Below, piece by piece: positions 8,774 through 17,605 of a DNA stretch of 39,798 bases. This stretch comes from Nonomuraea sp. MG754425 (GTDB lineage Bacteria; Actinomycetota; Actinomycetes; Streptosporangiales; Streptosporangiaceae). The position numbers and the translations under genes were made by a program. The DNA lies in contig NZ_SSXE01000080.1 in assembly GCF_021699195.1 (NCBI RefSeq), positions 1 through 39,798 of the forward strand, given 5' to 3'. The notes under the pieces are model-generated. The model was given only the letters and a program-made list of their open reading frames with translations, was not told the origin of the DNA and made no database searches. Numbering within the stretch: the first letter of the stretch is position 1; every line of letters starts with the position of its first letter.

Positions 8774-9616
8774 TCACGGCGCGCTCACCCACCGGTCGCG
8801 CAGACTGGCCAGGATGATCACCGAGACGGCCAGCAGCACCAGGCTGAGCACGATGGCGGCCTCCGGCTCGGTCTCCAGGGCCAGGTAGACGGCCAGCGGC
8901 ATCGTCCGCGTGGTGCCGGGGAAGTTGCCGGCAAACGTGATCGTCGCGCCGAACTCGCCCAGCGCCCGCGCCCAGCACAGCACCGCCCCGGCCACCACGC
9001 CCGGCATGACCATCGGCAGCGTCACCCGCCGGAACACCGTCCACCGGGAGGCGCCCAGCGTGGCCGCCGCCTCCTCGAAGCGCCGGTCGGCGCCGCGCAG
9101 CGCCCCCTCGACGCTGATCACCAGGAACGGCATCGCCACGAACGCCTCCGCGATGATCACGCCCGCGGTCGTGAACGGCAGCGTGATCCCGAAGCTCGCC
9201 TCCAGCCACTGCCCGACGATCCCGCGCCGCCCCAGCACCAGCAGCAGCGCGACGCCGCCCACCACCGGCGGCAGCACCAGCGGCACGGTCACCAGCGCGC
9301 GCACCAGCCGCCGCCCGGGAAACGACACCCGGGCCAGCAGCCAGGCCAGCGGCACCCCGAGCAGCAGGCACACCGCGGTGGCGACGGTGGCGCACACCAG
9401 CGACAGTCGCAGCGCCTCCAGGACGTGCGGCTCGGCCAGCCGCTGCACCAGCGTGGACCAGGGCGCCCGGACCAGCAGCCCGGCCAGCGGGAGCACGAGG
9501 AAGACGAGCCCGAGCACGGCCGGGACCACGAGGATCCACGGCAGCCGCCCGGAGCTCTCACGGCGGACGGCGGGCCCGTCACGCGAGCCCGCCGGTTCCG
9601 GCACGGTGGCGGCCAT
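8774..9616 (-). CDS. modB: molybdate ABC transporter permease ModB
   Basis: 280 residues with about six hydrophobic segments after a polar N-terminal stretch. The cytoplasmic EAA loop that docks on ModC reads EEAAATLGASRWTVFRRVTL. The stretch ALGEFGATITFAGN is characteristic of ModB/CysT-type permeases. It starts 5 bases after the modA stop and ends 40 bases before modC, so it is in one operon with them. Assignment to molybdate rather than sulfate rests on ModA and on the Mop domains of the neighbours. Confidence 0.93.
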   Translation of the reverse strand: MAATVPEPAGSRDGPAVRRESSGRLPWILVVPAVLGLVFLVLPLAGLLVRAPWSTLVQRLAEPHVLEALRLSLVCATVATAVCLLLGVPLAWLLARVSFPGRRLVRALVTVPLVLPPVVGGVALLLVLGRRGIVGQWLEASFGITLPFTTAGVIIAEAFVAMPFLVISVEGALRGADRRFEEAAATLGASRWTVFRRVTLPMVMPGVVAGAVLCWARALGEFGATITFAGNFPGTTRTMPLAVYLALETEPEAAIVLSLVLLAVSVIILASLRDRWVSAP

Positions 9617-9621
9617 CCGGA

Positions 9622-10422
9622 TCAGGGCGTCTCGAAGCCGGCCTCGGTCAGCACGTCCTTGCCCTGCTGCGACAGCACCAGATCCACGAACTGCTTGGCC
9701 AGGTCACCGGCGGGAGCCTTCGCCAGGGTGGCGATCGGATAGTCGTTGATCGCCTGGTCGGCCTCGGGGAAGGCGATCCCCTGCACCTTGTCCCCGGAGG
9801 CGATCACGTCGGTCTTGTAGACCAGCGCCGCGTCCACCTCGCCCAGTTCGACCTTGGTCAGCGTGGCCTTGACGTCCTGCTCCAGGGTGACGGGGGTGAC
9901 CTTGAGCCCGGCCGCGTCCAGCGCCTTGACCGCAGCCGCCCCGCACGGCACCTGCTCGGCGCAGAGCGCCACCTTCACCTTGCCGTCGGTCAGGTCCTTC
10001 AGCTCGTCCACCTTGGCCGGGTTGTCCTTGGGCACGGCGATCTGCAGCTTGTTGCGGACGAACGTGGCGGGCGCGGCGGCCAGCGACGCGTCCGTGACCG
10101 TCTTCATCGTGGCCGGGCTCGCCGCCGCGAACACGTCCGCCGGGGCGCCCTGCGTGATCTGCTGGGCCAGGGTGGCGCTGGAACCGAAGTTGAACCGCAC
10201 CGTCGTGCCCGGGTGGGAGCTCTCGAACGTCTTGCCGAGCTCGGTGAACGTCTCGGTCAGCGAGGCCGCCGCGAACACCGTCAGCTCCTTCGCCGCGGCG
10301 GAGGAGGAGGCGGTGGCACTGGCGGAGGACGTGGCCGGGTCGCCGGAGCCGCAGCCGGACAGTCCCGCCAGCGCGAGCGCGACGGGCAGGGCGACCGCCC
10401 ACCGGGAAATACGCCTGAACAC
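9622..10422 (-). CDS. modA: molybdate-binding lipoprotein ModA
   Basis: About 266 residues. A lipoprotein signal (hydrophobic core then lipobox LSGC, followed by a Ser/Ala-rich linker) anchors it outside the membrane. The mature part begins ELTVFAAASLTETFTELG, the usual ModA start, with FNFGSSATLAQQITQGAPADVFAAAS forming oxyanion-binding loops and VYKTDV near the C-terminus. The start is GTG 10422 with GAGGAG nine bases upstream; TTG 10425, one codon earlier, is an alternative. It binds molybdate or tungstate and delivers it to ModBC. Confidence 0.93.
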   Translation of the reverse strand: MFRRISRWAVALPVALALAGLSGCGSGDPATSSASATASSSAAAKELTVFAAASLTETFTELGKTFESSHPGTTVRFNFGSSATLAQQITQGAPADVFAAASPATMKTVTDASLAAAPATFVRNKLQIAVPKDNPAKVDELKDLTDGKVKVALCAEQVPCGAAAVKALDAAGLKVTPVTLEQDVKATLTKVELGEVDAALVYKTDVIASGDKVQGIAFPEADQAINDYPIATLAKAPAGDLAKQFVDLVLSQQGKDVLTEAGFETP

Positions 10423-10435
10423 CAAGGAGGGCTCC

Positions 10436-10849
10436 TCACAAATGACTGGCCACGCGTTCGTGACCGGGAATCTCCACGACGACGTTGGTGGACTTGATCA
10501 CGGCGACCGCCACCACCCCCGCCTCCAGGCCCAGCTCGTCGGCGGCCTGGCGGCTCATCAGCGACACCACCCGGAACGGCCCGGCGGCGATCTCCACCTG
10601 CGCCATCACCGCGTCGCGGATCACCTCGGTGACGATCCCGCGAAACCGGTTGCGCGCCGAGGTGCGGCCTCCGTCCTCGCTCTCCTCGATCTGCGCGCGG
10701 GCGAAGGCGGCCAGGTCGGCGCCGTTGACCTGCCGGTGGCCGTTCTCGTCGCGCTCGGCACCCAGCCGGCCGGCGTCGACCCACCGGCGTACCGTGTCGG
10801 AGCTGACCCCGAGCAGCGCCGCGGCCTCGCTGATCCGAAACGTCGTCAC
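10436..10849 (-). CDS. HTH-Mop molybdate-responsive regulator (ModE-like)
   Basis: 137 residues, GTG start. Residues about 4-50 form a MerR/excisionase-type helix-turn-helix (RISEAAALLGVSSDTVRRWVDAGRL); residues about 68-132 form one Mop domain (RNRFRGIVTEVIRDAVMAQV ending STNVVVEIP) that binds molybdate. This compact HTH plus single Mop layout differs from the E. coli ModE with two Mop repeats, but is common next to modABC in actinobacteria. It is the first gene of the operon and probably represses modABC when molybdate is plentiful. The transcript may begin at its start codon. Confidence 0.85.
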   Translation of the reverse strand: MTTFRISEAAALLGVSSDTVRRWVDAGRLGAERDENGHRQVNGADLAAFARAQIEESEDGGRTSARNRFRGIVTEVIRDAVMAQVEIAAGPFRVVSLMSRQAADELGLEAGVVAVAVIKSTNVVVEIPGHERVASHL

Positions 10850-10857
10850 AAGCCCTC

Positions 10858-10886
10858 ACCATACCTTCCGCACATTCCAGCCTGAA
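10858..10886 (-). promoter_or_regulatory. candidate leaderless promoter of the molybdate operon
   Basis: On the minus strand TTCAGG (10886-10881), a 17-base spacer and TATGGT (10863-10858). The GTG start of the regulator begins 9 bases after the -10 element, so transcription would start at or next to the start codon. The GAGGG between them could alternatively act as a ribosome binding site if transcription starts further up. Confidence 0.4.
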
Positions 10887-11142
10887 TACCCGTCTTCCAC
10901 CGCAGCAGCGACTTGATCCAGCGTTCTGCCTTGGCATCCACGAGATCACGAAGCCGTCGTGCGGATCTCCGCGCCGCCGCCCGCCCATCCTCCACCCGCC
11001 GCAGCGCCCGAAGCGCGCTCCCGGTACGTGGTTGCGCGGATCAGCGGGCCGAGGTCGTCCGGCTGGGTAGGGTGATCAACCAGATGGAGGGGCTTGCGGT
11101 GATTTCGCCATGAAGGCACGTGATGCCACACGCGGAGGCAGG

Positions 11143-14010
11143 GTGGAGCGGACGGAGTTCCGGCTTCTCGGCCCCGTCGGCGTCTGGAAGGACGGCTGGC
11201 CACTGGGGCCCGCCACCGCGCAGCAGCGCTCGGTCCTCGCCATGCTGCTGCTCGACGCGGGCCAGATCGTCTCGATGGACCGGCTGGAGCTGGCGCTCTG
11301 GGGCCAGGAGACGCCGCCCGCCACGGCGCGCAACACCATCCACGGGTGCGTCTCGCAGATCCGCCGGCTGCTCAAGGTCGTTCCCGCGGTCACCGTCACC
11401 ACGGTCGCGCCCGGCTACCGGCTCGACGTCGATCCGATGCGGGTGGACCTGTTCCGCTTCCGCGACCTCGTCCGGCAGGCCGGCACGGCCGGCGACGCCG
11501 AGGCGCTGGGCCTGCTCGGCCGGGCCCTGGACCTGTGGTCGGGCCCCGCGCTGGCCGACGTGGGCGGGCCCTGGCTGCACGGCGCGTTCACCCCGGCGCT
11601 GGAGGAGGAGCGGCTGACGGCGGTGGAGGAGCGCATGGCGGCGGCGCTGCACTGCGGTCGCCGCCGCGAGGTGCTCGCCGAGCTGCCGAAGCTGATGAGC
11701 GAGCATCCGCTGCGGGAACGGCTGGCGTCCCTGATGATGACGGCCCTGTCCCAGGACGGCAAGCGCGCCGCGGCGCTGGAGGTCTTCCGCGACGTGCGCC
11801 GGATCCTCGTGGAGGAGCTGGGGATCGAACCGGGCGAGGAACTGCAGGCGCTGCACCGGCAGATCCTCCAGGCGGAGCCCACGACCACGCCCGCCCCGGC
11901 GGCGGAGGCAGGGCCGCGGACCATGGCGGGGGCCGGGGCCAGGACGCCGCCCGCCGCCACGCCGGTGCCCGCCGAACTGCCGCCCGCCCCGGGGACGTTC
12001 GCCGGGCGAGCCGCGGAGATCGCCCGGATGCGCGGCCTGCTCGGCGGCGACGACACCCGTACGGTGAAGATCTGCCAGATCAGCGGCCTCGGCGGGATCG
12101 GCAAGTCGTCGCTCGCGATCCACGTCGCGCACGCGGTGGCCGACCGCTTCCCCGACGGCCGGCTCTACGTGAACCTGCACGGCTCCACGCCGCAGATGGA
12201 GCCGGTCGAGCCGATCGACGTGCTCGGCCGCCTCCTGCGCTCGCTCGGGGTCGCGGAATCGGCCGTCCCCGCCGATCCCGAGGAGGCCGCGGGCCGCTTC
12301 CGGTCCCTGGTCGACGGCCGGCGCATGCTCATCGTGCTGGACAACGCGCGCGACGCGGCGCAGGTGCGGCTGCTGCTGCCCGGCAGCCCCGCCTGCGCGG
12401 TACTGATCACCAGCCGCCGGCGCCTGACCTCCTTCGAGGGCGCCCTCCAGATCCCCCTGGACGTGCTGGCGCTGGAGGAGGGCCTGACCCTGCTGCGCGA
12501 CCTCCTCGGCGCGGAGCGCGTCGCCGGCGACCCCGCCGCCGCGTCCGAGGTGGTCCGCCTCTGCGGCGGCCTGCCGCTGGCGTTGTGCCTGGCCGCGGCC
12601 CGGCTGAACAGCCGTCCCGCCTGGCCGGTCGCCGAGCTGGCCGGGCGGCTGGCCACCGACCGGCGGCGGCTCGACCTGCTGGAGGTGGACGACCGCGCCG
12701 TGCGCGCCGGCTTCGCGGGCGGCTACCGGGACCTGCACGACCACCGGCACGGCTCGGCCGCCGCGCGCCTGTTCCGCCTGCTGGGCCTGATCGACGTCGC
12801 CGACTTCGATCCGCCCGTCGCCGCCGCGCTGGCCGGCCTGCCCGTCGAGCAGGCTCAGGACCTGATCGACCAGCTCGTGGACGCCCAGCTCGTACAGCAT
12901 CCGTCCCAGGACCGCTACCGGCTGCACGACCTGCTGCGCCTGTACGCCAGGGAACGCGCCGCCGTCGAGGAGAGCGAGCAGGCCAGGTGGCTGGCCGTGC
13001 AGCGGGTCCTGCACCACTACCTGGCGACCGCGCGCGCCGCGATCATCCTGCTGAAGGCCCAGAGCTCGTGGCGTCTCGACCTCGGCCCCCAGGACCTGCC
13101 CCGCCCGGAGTCGGCGCCCGTGACGCCCGAGGAGATGCAGGCGTGGGTGGCGGCCGAGGAGGACAACGTCCTGGCGCTGCTCGCCCAGACCGGGCACACG
13201 CCGCTGGCCGAGCTCGCGGTCGCCCTGGCCGCCACCTTCGCGGTGCCGCTGTTCGACCGTGGCCGCTGGCTGAAGCTGCTCACCGTCGGCGAGTTCGGGC
13301 TGCGGGCCGCCGAGCACACCGGCGACATCCTGCACCGCTCCTTCATCCTCGCCGACCTCGGCTGGGCGCAGCACTGCCTCGGCGACGTCCACGGCGCGCT
13401 CGCCAACTTCCACCAGGCGCTGGACGGCTTCCACGAGGCCGGAGGGCACGCCCGGGAGGCGGCCGTGCTCGGGCACATCGGCATGATCTACCGCAACGTC
13501 GGCCTGCTGGACGAGGCCATCGAGCACCACCTGCGCGCGCTGGCCCTGACCCGGATCACCGCCGACCGCTGGCAGGAGGCCGCGAACCTCACCCACCTGG
13601 GGCTGGCCTACCAGCACGCCGGCCGGCTCGACGACGCCATCGAGGCCCACCGCAGCTCGATCGCGCTGATGGAGGGGGTGGGCGCGATCGGCGACGGCAC
13701 CACCGCGCTGGGCAACCTCGCGGACGCGTACCGGCTGGCGGGCCGGTACCAGCAGGCGGTGGCCGCCTACCGCAGGGCGCTGCGGACGTTGCGCGCCAAC
13801 GGCCAGACCGACGACTACCGCGAGGCGGAGATCATCTGGGGTCTCGGCCTGGCCCTCCACGAGACCGGGGAGCAGGCCGAGGCGCGCGTCCACTGGCGGG
13901 CCGCCGCCGCGATCCTGTACGGCCTGGGCCTGGTCACCCCCGAGGAGAAGCACGCCATCGACACCAGCGCGGTCCCGGTCGTCCCGGAGGTGATCCAGCG
14001 GCACACGTGA
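11143..14010 (+). CDS. AfsR/SARP-type regulator with NB-ARC and TPR domains
   Basis: About 955 residues. Order: winged-helix DNA-binding domain (residues about 1-95, FRLLGPVGVWKDG to the GYRLDVD hairpin); BTAD domain (about 100-245, ending VEELGIEPGEELQALH); a Pro/Ala linker; an NB-ARC ATPase with P-loop GLGGIGKS (residues 315-322), IVLDNARDA Walker B and GGLPLAL; then TPR repeats to the C-terminus. This is the AfsR layout, a signal-integrating activator of secondary metabolism. I chose GTG 11143 because GGAGG lies just upstream; ATG 11110 in frame would add 11 residues but has no binding site. It lies 3.6 kb before the thiopeptide precursor, separated by two other genes, so control of that cluster is possible but unproven. 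Confidence 0.92.
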   Translation: MERTEFRLLGPVGVWKDGWPLGPATAQQRSVLAMLLLDAGQIVSMDRLELALWGQETPPATARNTIHGCVSQIRRLLKVVPAVTVTTVAPGYRLDVDPMRVDLFRFRDLVRQAGTAGDAEALGLLGRALDLWSGPALADVGGPWLHGAFTPALEEERLTAVEERMAAALHCGRRREVLAELPKLMSEHPLRERLASLMMTALSQDGKRAAALEVFRDVRRILVEELGIEPGEELQALHRQILQAEPTTTPAPAAEAGPRTMAGAGARTPPAATPVPAELPPAPGTFAGRAAEIARMRGLLGGDDTRTVKICQISGLGGIGKSSLAIHVAHAVADRFPDGRLYVNLHGSTPQMEPVEPIDVLGRLLRSLGVAESAVPADPEEAAGRFRSLVDGRRMLIVLDNARDAAQVRLLLPGSPACAVLITSRRRLTSFEGALQIPLDVLALEEGLTLLRDLLGAERVAGDPAAASEVVRLCGGLPLALCLAAARLNSRPAWPVAELAGRLATDRRRLDLLEVDDRAVRAGFAGGYRDLHDHRHGSAAARLFRLLGLIDVADFDPPVAAALAGLPVEQAQDLIDQLVDAQLVQHPSQDRYRLHDLLRLYARERAAVEESEQARWLAVQRVLHHYLATARAAIILLKAQSSWRLDLGPQDLPRPESAPVTPEEMQAWVAAEEDNVLALLAQTGHTPLAELAVALAATFAVPLFDRGRWLKLLTVGEFGLRAAEHTGDILHRSFILADLGWAQHCLGDVHGALANFHQALDGFHEAGGHAREAAVLGHIGMIYRNVGLLDEAIEHHLRALALTRITADRWQEAANLTHLGLAYQHAGRLDDAIEAHRSSIALMEGVGAIGDGTTALGNLADAYRLAGRYQQAVAAYRRALRTLRANGQTDDYREAEIIWGLGLALHETGEQAEARVHWRAAAAILYGLGLVTPEEKHAIDTSAVPVVPEVIQRHT

Positions 14011-14022
14011 TCGACGCCGGGG

Positions 14023-14796
14023 TCAGCTCGCGAGCTTGAGCGGCGTACGGACCTCGGGCAGCACGACCTGGCCGGTCACGAACTCGCTCCACAACCCGAA
14101 GCGCAGCTCGTCCCCCCGTCCGGCGCGGGTCTCGGCGAAGCCGACCGTGCCGCCCCGGTGCTGCCGGGTGGCGCCGAAGGAGAGCTGGAAACGGGTGGTG
14201 CCCGCGCGCTCCTGCGGCGGCACGGACGTGGGCGGCAGGATCTCGTCCAGCGCCCACCGGTAGTCCGCGCGGTAGGCGTCCGAGACCCGTTCGAGGGTCT
14301 GCTCCAGGATCACGCCGGTGCCGGGGATGACCACCAGCACGCCGGGCAGCCGCCCGACCCGCGTGTTGAAGGCGAGCACCTCCTCGGACGAGCCGTTCGC
14401 GAACCCCGCGAGCCCGTCGCCGACCCGCGACCCCTCCGGACACGCCCCCACGCCCCGCCGCTCGATCACCGTACGGGCGCACGTGGGGAACGCCTCGGGA
14501 CGCAAGCTCACCGAGGGGTCGAACAGGAACACGAACCGCCGGGCCCCCGCCGGGACCTGCCCGGTCGCGGCCCGGCTGGTCCGGTCGAAGGCGATCGTCA
14601 CGCTGCGCCCGGCCCCGCGGGTCGCCGTCACCGACAGCGAGTCGACGTTCTCGGCGCCCTCGACGTCGGGCTCGTAGGGACGCTGCGGCCCGCCGGGCGC
14701 GGGGTCCGGCGGGGTCACGTCCGCGGTCGCGGCGGGCGCGAGCACGGACAGGGAGACGAACGCGGTCAGCGCGGACAGCACAGTCGTAACCTTCAC
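14023..14796 (-). CDS. secreted protein of unknown function
   Basis: 257 residues from GTG 14796, four to five bases after GGAG; the longer frame to 14877 adds a segment without coding character. A Sec signal peptide is clear (KVTTVLSALTAFVSLSVLAP, cleavage near ATADV). The mature part is rich in alternating beta-type segments (SLSVTATRG, SVTIAFDRT, FVFLFDPSVS) and has two Cys in FPTCARTV and VGACPEGSRVGDG that could pair. No catalytic motif or anchor is visible. It is convergent with the AfsR-type gene (12 bases between stops). Probably an extracellular beta-sandwich protein; no family recognised. Confidence 0.75.
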   Translation of the reverse strand: MKVTTVLSALTAFVSLSVLAPAATADVTPPDPAPGGPQRPYEPDVEGAENVDSLSVTATRGAGRSVTIAFDRTSRAATGQVPAGARRFVFLFDPSVSLRPEAFPTCARTVIERRGVGACPEGSRVGDGLAGFANGSSEEVLAFNTRVGRLPGVLVVIPGTGVILEQTLERVSDAYRADYRWALDEILPPTSVPPQERAGTTRFQLSFGATRQHRGGTVGFAETRAGRGDELRFGLWSEFVTGQVVLPEVRTPLKLAS

Positions 14797-14994
14797 GACA
14801 CTCCAAACGGTGATCGACAACGACAGGTCAAACCCAACCAACGACCCCCGAAAAGTCGCGTAAAGGTGGGTTCGCACGACTCACCATCAACGTGGGCAAC
14901 GTGGGACGGAAAGCGACGGCCGGCCCGCCTCGACGCCGGCAGCGAACAACGTCCGGCCGGTTCACGGACGCCGGATGCCGCGCGGGCCGGGCAT

Positions 14995-15000
14995 TAAGGT
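14995..15000 (+). promoter_or_regulatory. -10 element TAAGGT for a leaderless SulP-carbonic anhydrase transcript
   Basis: TAAGGT ends 7 bases before ATG 15008, the classic spacing for transcription starting on the start codon. No ribosome binding site is present and the first 20 codons are unusually A+T-rich for this genome. The -35 region is not recognisable. Confidence 0.45.
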
Positions 15001-15007
15001 TTGCCGC

Positions 15008-17233
15008 ATGAATACATCTACGGAGAGTAGCGTTCTGCGTACTCTCAGATATGATCTGCCGGCATCGCTGGTGGTGTTCCTGATCGCGGTGCCCCTCTCG
15101 CTGGGCATCGCCATGGCCGCCGGGGCGCCGCTCGCGTCAGGGCTGATCGCCGCCGTGGCAGGAGGCATCGTCGCGGGCTGGCTGGGCGGCTCGTCCGTCC
15201 AGGTCAGCGGGCCGACGGCGAGCCTGGTGGTGGTGATCGCCGGTCTGGTGCAGACCTACGGCTGGCGCGCCACCTGCGTGATCACGATCCTGGCGGGCGG
15301 CCTGCAGGTGCTGCTCGGCGCGTTCAAGGCCGCGCGGGCCGCGCTGGCGGTCTCCCCCGCGGTCGTCCACGGCATGCTCGCCGGAGTCGGCATCATCATC
15401 GCGCTCGCCCAGCTCCACGTGGTGCTCGGCGGCAGCCCGCAGCACTCGGCCCTGGCCAACCTCCTGCAGCTCCCCGGCCAGATCCTCGACATGCACGGCC
15501 ACAAGGTCATGGTCGGCGTCCTCACCGTCACGGTGCTGCTCGTCTGGGAGCGGCTGCCCAAGCACGTCAGGACGGTTCCGGCGCCGCTGGCGGCGCTGCT
15601 CGTGGCCGCCGGCACGGCCTGGGTGTTCAACTGGAGCGTCACCCGCATCGACCTGACCGGGGCCATCACCTCGTGGGCCCCGCCGGAGCTGCCGGCGGGC
15701 GACTGGCAGAACATCGCCGGCGCGGTGCTGCTGATCGCGCTGGTGGCCGGGGCCGAGTCGCTGCTGTGCTGCGTGGCCGTGGACGGCATGCACCGCGGGT
15801 CCCGCGCCGACCTCGACCGCGAGCTGACCGGGCAGGGCGTGGCCAACATGGTCAGCGGCGTCCTGGGCGGCCTCCCCGTCGCCGGGGTGATCGTGCGCAG
15901 CACCACCAACCTGCGGGCGGGCGCCCGTACCCACTGGTCGGCCATCCTGCACGGCGTCTGGGTCCTGCTGTTCGCGCTCTGCCTGGGCTGGACGATCAAG
16001 TTCATCCCGATGGAGGCGCTGGCCGCCCTGCTGGTCTTCATCGGCATCAGGACGATCAGCCTCGGCCACGTCAGGAAGGTGCACGGCCACAACGAGGTGC
16101 CCGTCTACCTGGTCACCCTGACCGGCGTCATCCTCGTCGGCCTGGCCGAGGGCGTACTGGCCGGGCTCGCCCTGGCCGCGCTGCTGGCGCTGCGGAGGCT
16201 GACGCGGGTGACGGTCGACAAGCGCGAGGAGCCGAACGGGCGCGTGCACGCCACGGTCTCCGGCTCGCTCACCTTCATCGGCGTGCCGCGCCTGACCCAG
16301 GAGCTGCGCACGATCCCCGCGGGAGCCGTCGTGGACCTCGACCTCAACATCGACTTCATGGACAACGCCGCCTTCGACGCCATCCACTCCTGGCGGATGG
16401 ACCACGAGCGGCTGGGCGGCGCCGTCACCATCGACGAGCTGCACGACGAGTGGTACACGCTCGCCGCCAGCGGCGCCCGCATGTCGCCGGCCAAGAGCCC
16501 GCCGAAGCCCGCCGGGCACTGGTGGCTGCCGTGGACCCATCGCCGCCGTCCCGACGCCATCACGACCGCCATCGACTGCCAGCTCACCCGGGGCGCCGAC
16601 GAGTTCCACCGGCGGACCGCGCCGCTCGTGCGGCCCATCTTCACCCAGCTCGCGACCAAGCAGCAGCCCACCCACCTGTTCATCACCTGCGCCGACTCCC
16701 GGCTCGTGCCCAGCCTGATCACGTCGAGCGGCCCCGGAGACCTGTTCACGGTCCGCAACATCGGCAACCTGGTGCCCTGCGCGGGCTCCGACCCCGGCGA
16801 CGACTCCGTGGCCGCCGCCATCGAGTACGCCACCCGCGTCCTGACCGTGCACACCATCACGGTCTGCGGGCACTCCGGCTGCGGCGCGATGGCCGCGCTG
16901 CTCAGCGGCCCGGCCGCCACGGCGGAGCTGCCCCAGCTCCAGCGCTGGCTGCGGCACGGCGACCCCAGCCTCACGATGCTCGAACAGGGCGCGGAGGCGG
17001 GCCGCGAGCGGACCGAGGGCGAGCACGACTCGGCTCTCGACGCGCTGTGCCGCCTGAACGTGCAGCAGCAGCTAGAGAACCTGCGCACCTACCGCAAGGT
17101 GGACGAGCAGGTCGAGACCGGTCAGCTCAAGCTGGTGGGCCTCTACTTCGACATCGCCTCGGCACGGGTGCACGTGGTGCCGCCCCGGACACCGGGCGTC
17201 CCGGCGGCCACCACGCCGGTCCCACCCGAGTAA
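15008..17233 (+). CDS. SulP anion (bicarbonate) transporter fused to beta-carbonic anhydrase
   Basis: 741 residues. Residues about 10-400 are a SulP transporter with about ten hydrophobic segments (DLPASLVVFLIAVPLSLGIA start; SGPTASLVVVIAGL; GVLGGLPVAGVIVRSTTNLRAG). A STAS-like region follows (about 410-490, VDLDLNIDFMDNAAFDAIHS). The C-terminal part (about 515-720) is a beta-carbonic anhydrase with zinc ligands Cys561 and Asp563 of CADSR, His622 and Cys625 of HSGCGA, and VRNIGNLVP. Such fusions couple bicarbonate movement to CO2/bicarbonate interconversion at the inner membrane face; the real anion could also be sulfate. ATG 15008 is preferred over 14975 because a -10 element lies 7 bases upstream. 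A strong hairpin follows the stop. Confidence 0.92.
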   Translation: MNTSTESSVLRTLRYDLPASLVVFLIAVPLSLGIAMAAGAPLASGLIAAVAGGIVAGWLGGSSVQVSGPTASLVVVIAGLVQTYGWRATCVITILAGGLQVLLGAFKAARAALAVSPAVVHGMLAGVGIIIALAQLHVVLGGSPQHSALANLLQLPGQILDMHGHKVMVGVLTVTVLLVWERLPKHVRTVPAPLAALLVAAGTAWVFNWSVTRIDLTGAITSWAPPELPAGDWQNIAGAVLLIALVAGAESLLCCVAVDGMHRGSRADLDRELTGQGVANMVSGVLGGLPVAGVIVRSTTNLRAGARTHWSAILHGVWVLLFALCLGWTIKFIPMEALAALLVFIGIRTISLGHVRKVHGHNEVPVYLVTLTGVILVGLAEGVLAGLALAALLALRRLTRVTVDKREEPNGRVHATVSGSLTFIGVPRLTQELRTIPAGAVVDLDLNIDFMDNAAFDAIHSWRMDHERLGGAVTIDELHDEWYTLAASGARMSPAKSPPKPAGHWWLPWTHRRRPDAITTAIDCQLTRGADEFHRRTAPLVRPIFTQLATKQQPTHLFITCADSRLVPSLITSSGPGDLFTVRNIGNLVPCAGSDPGDDSVAAAIEYATRVLTVHTITVCGHSGCGAMAALLSGPAATAELPQLQRWLRHGDPSLTMLEQGAEAGRERTEGEHDSALDALCRLNVQQQLENLRTYRKVDEQVETGQLKLVGLYFDIASARVHVVPPRTPGVPAATTPVPPE

Positions 17234-17264
17234 AACCACCGCTGATCATCACCTGATCTCCGGA

Positions 17265-17294
17265 GGGGAGGCGGACCACCCGTCCCGCCTCCCC
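17265..17294 (+). terminator. 10-bp hairpin terminator after SulP-carbonic anhydrase
   Basis: GGGGAGGCGG (17265-17274) and CCGCCTCCCC (17285-17294) pair perfectly around a 10-base loop, 31 bases after the stop. No T-run follows. It separates the transporter from the RiPP cluster. Confidence 0.75.
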
Positions 17295-17463
17295 GGCCCT
17301 CAGAACCACGACGGACGAGATCGTCGGCAGCGCTCACCGCCTGGCGTCCTCCACGCCACCCCGCGTCTTTTCCGACTTTTCCTTTAAATGGGGATAAAGG
17401 TGCTTTTCGAGCGTTCAACCGAGTCAATTCTCTGACCGGAACGGCACATTACCGCGACCAGGG

Positions 17464-17493
17464 TTGTCAGGCGGGAACATTCGCATTTAATGT
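17464..17493 (+). promoter_or_regulatory. candidate promoter of the thiopeptide precursor
   Basis: TTGTCA (17464-17469), 18-base spacer, TAATGT (17488-17493) in an A+T-rich island (about 17365-17500) inside otherwise 73% G+C DNA. This would leave a 5' untranslated region of roughly 105 bases before the precursor ATG. The remaining spacer (17295-17463) shows no gene. Confidence 0.45.
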
Positions 17494-17605
17494 CGCATTG
17501 CGCGGAGCGGGGTAGTCGGGTGGGGCCGGTGCCGGATCGATCCCCATTATGCGGCCACTCCCGGCCACGCCTGCCCGCGATTAAGCAAGAGGGGAGGTGT
17601 GCACG

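Noticed and set aside
10913..11113. Possible small gene between the molybdate operon and the AfsR-type gene
   Set aside because: Arg/Ser-rich, no start signal, no motif; 10887-11142 is treated as spacer.
11041..14004. 987-codon minus-strand frame antisense to the AfsR-type regulator
   Set aside because: Low-complexity His/Gly/Gln composition typical of antisense frames at high G+C; the plus strand has a full SARP-NB-ARC-TPR layout.
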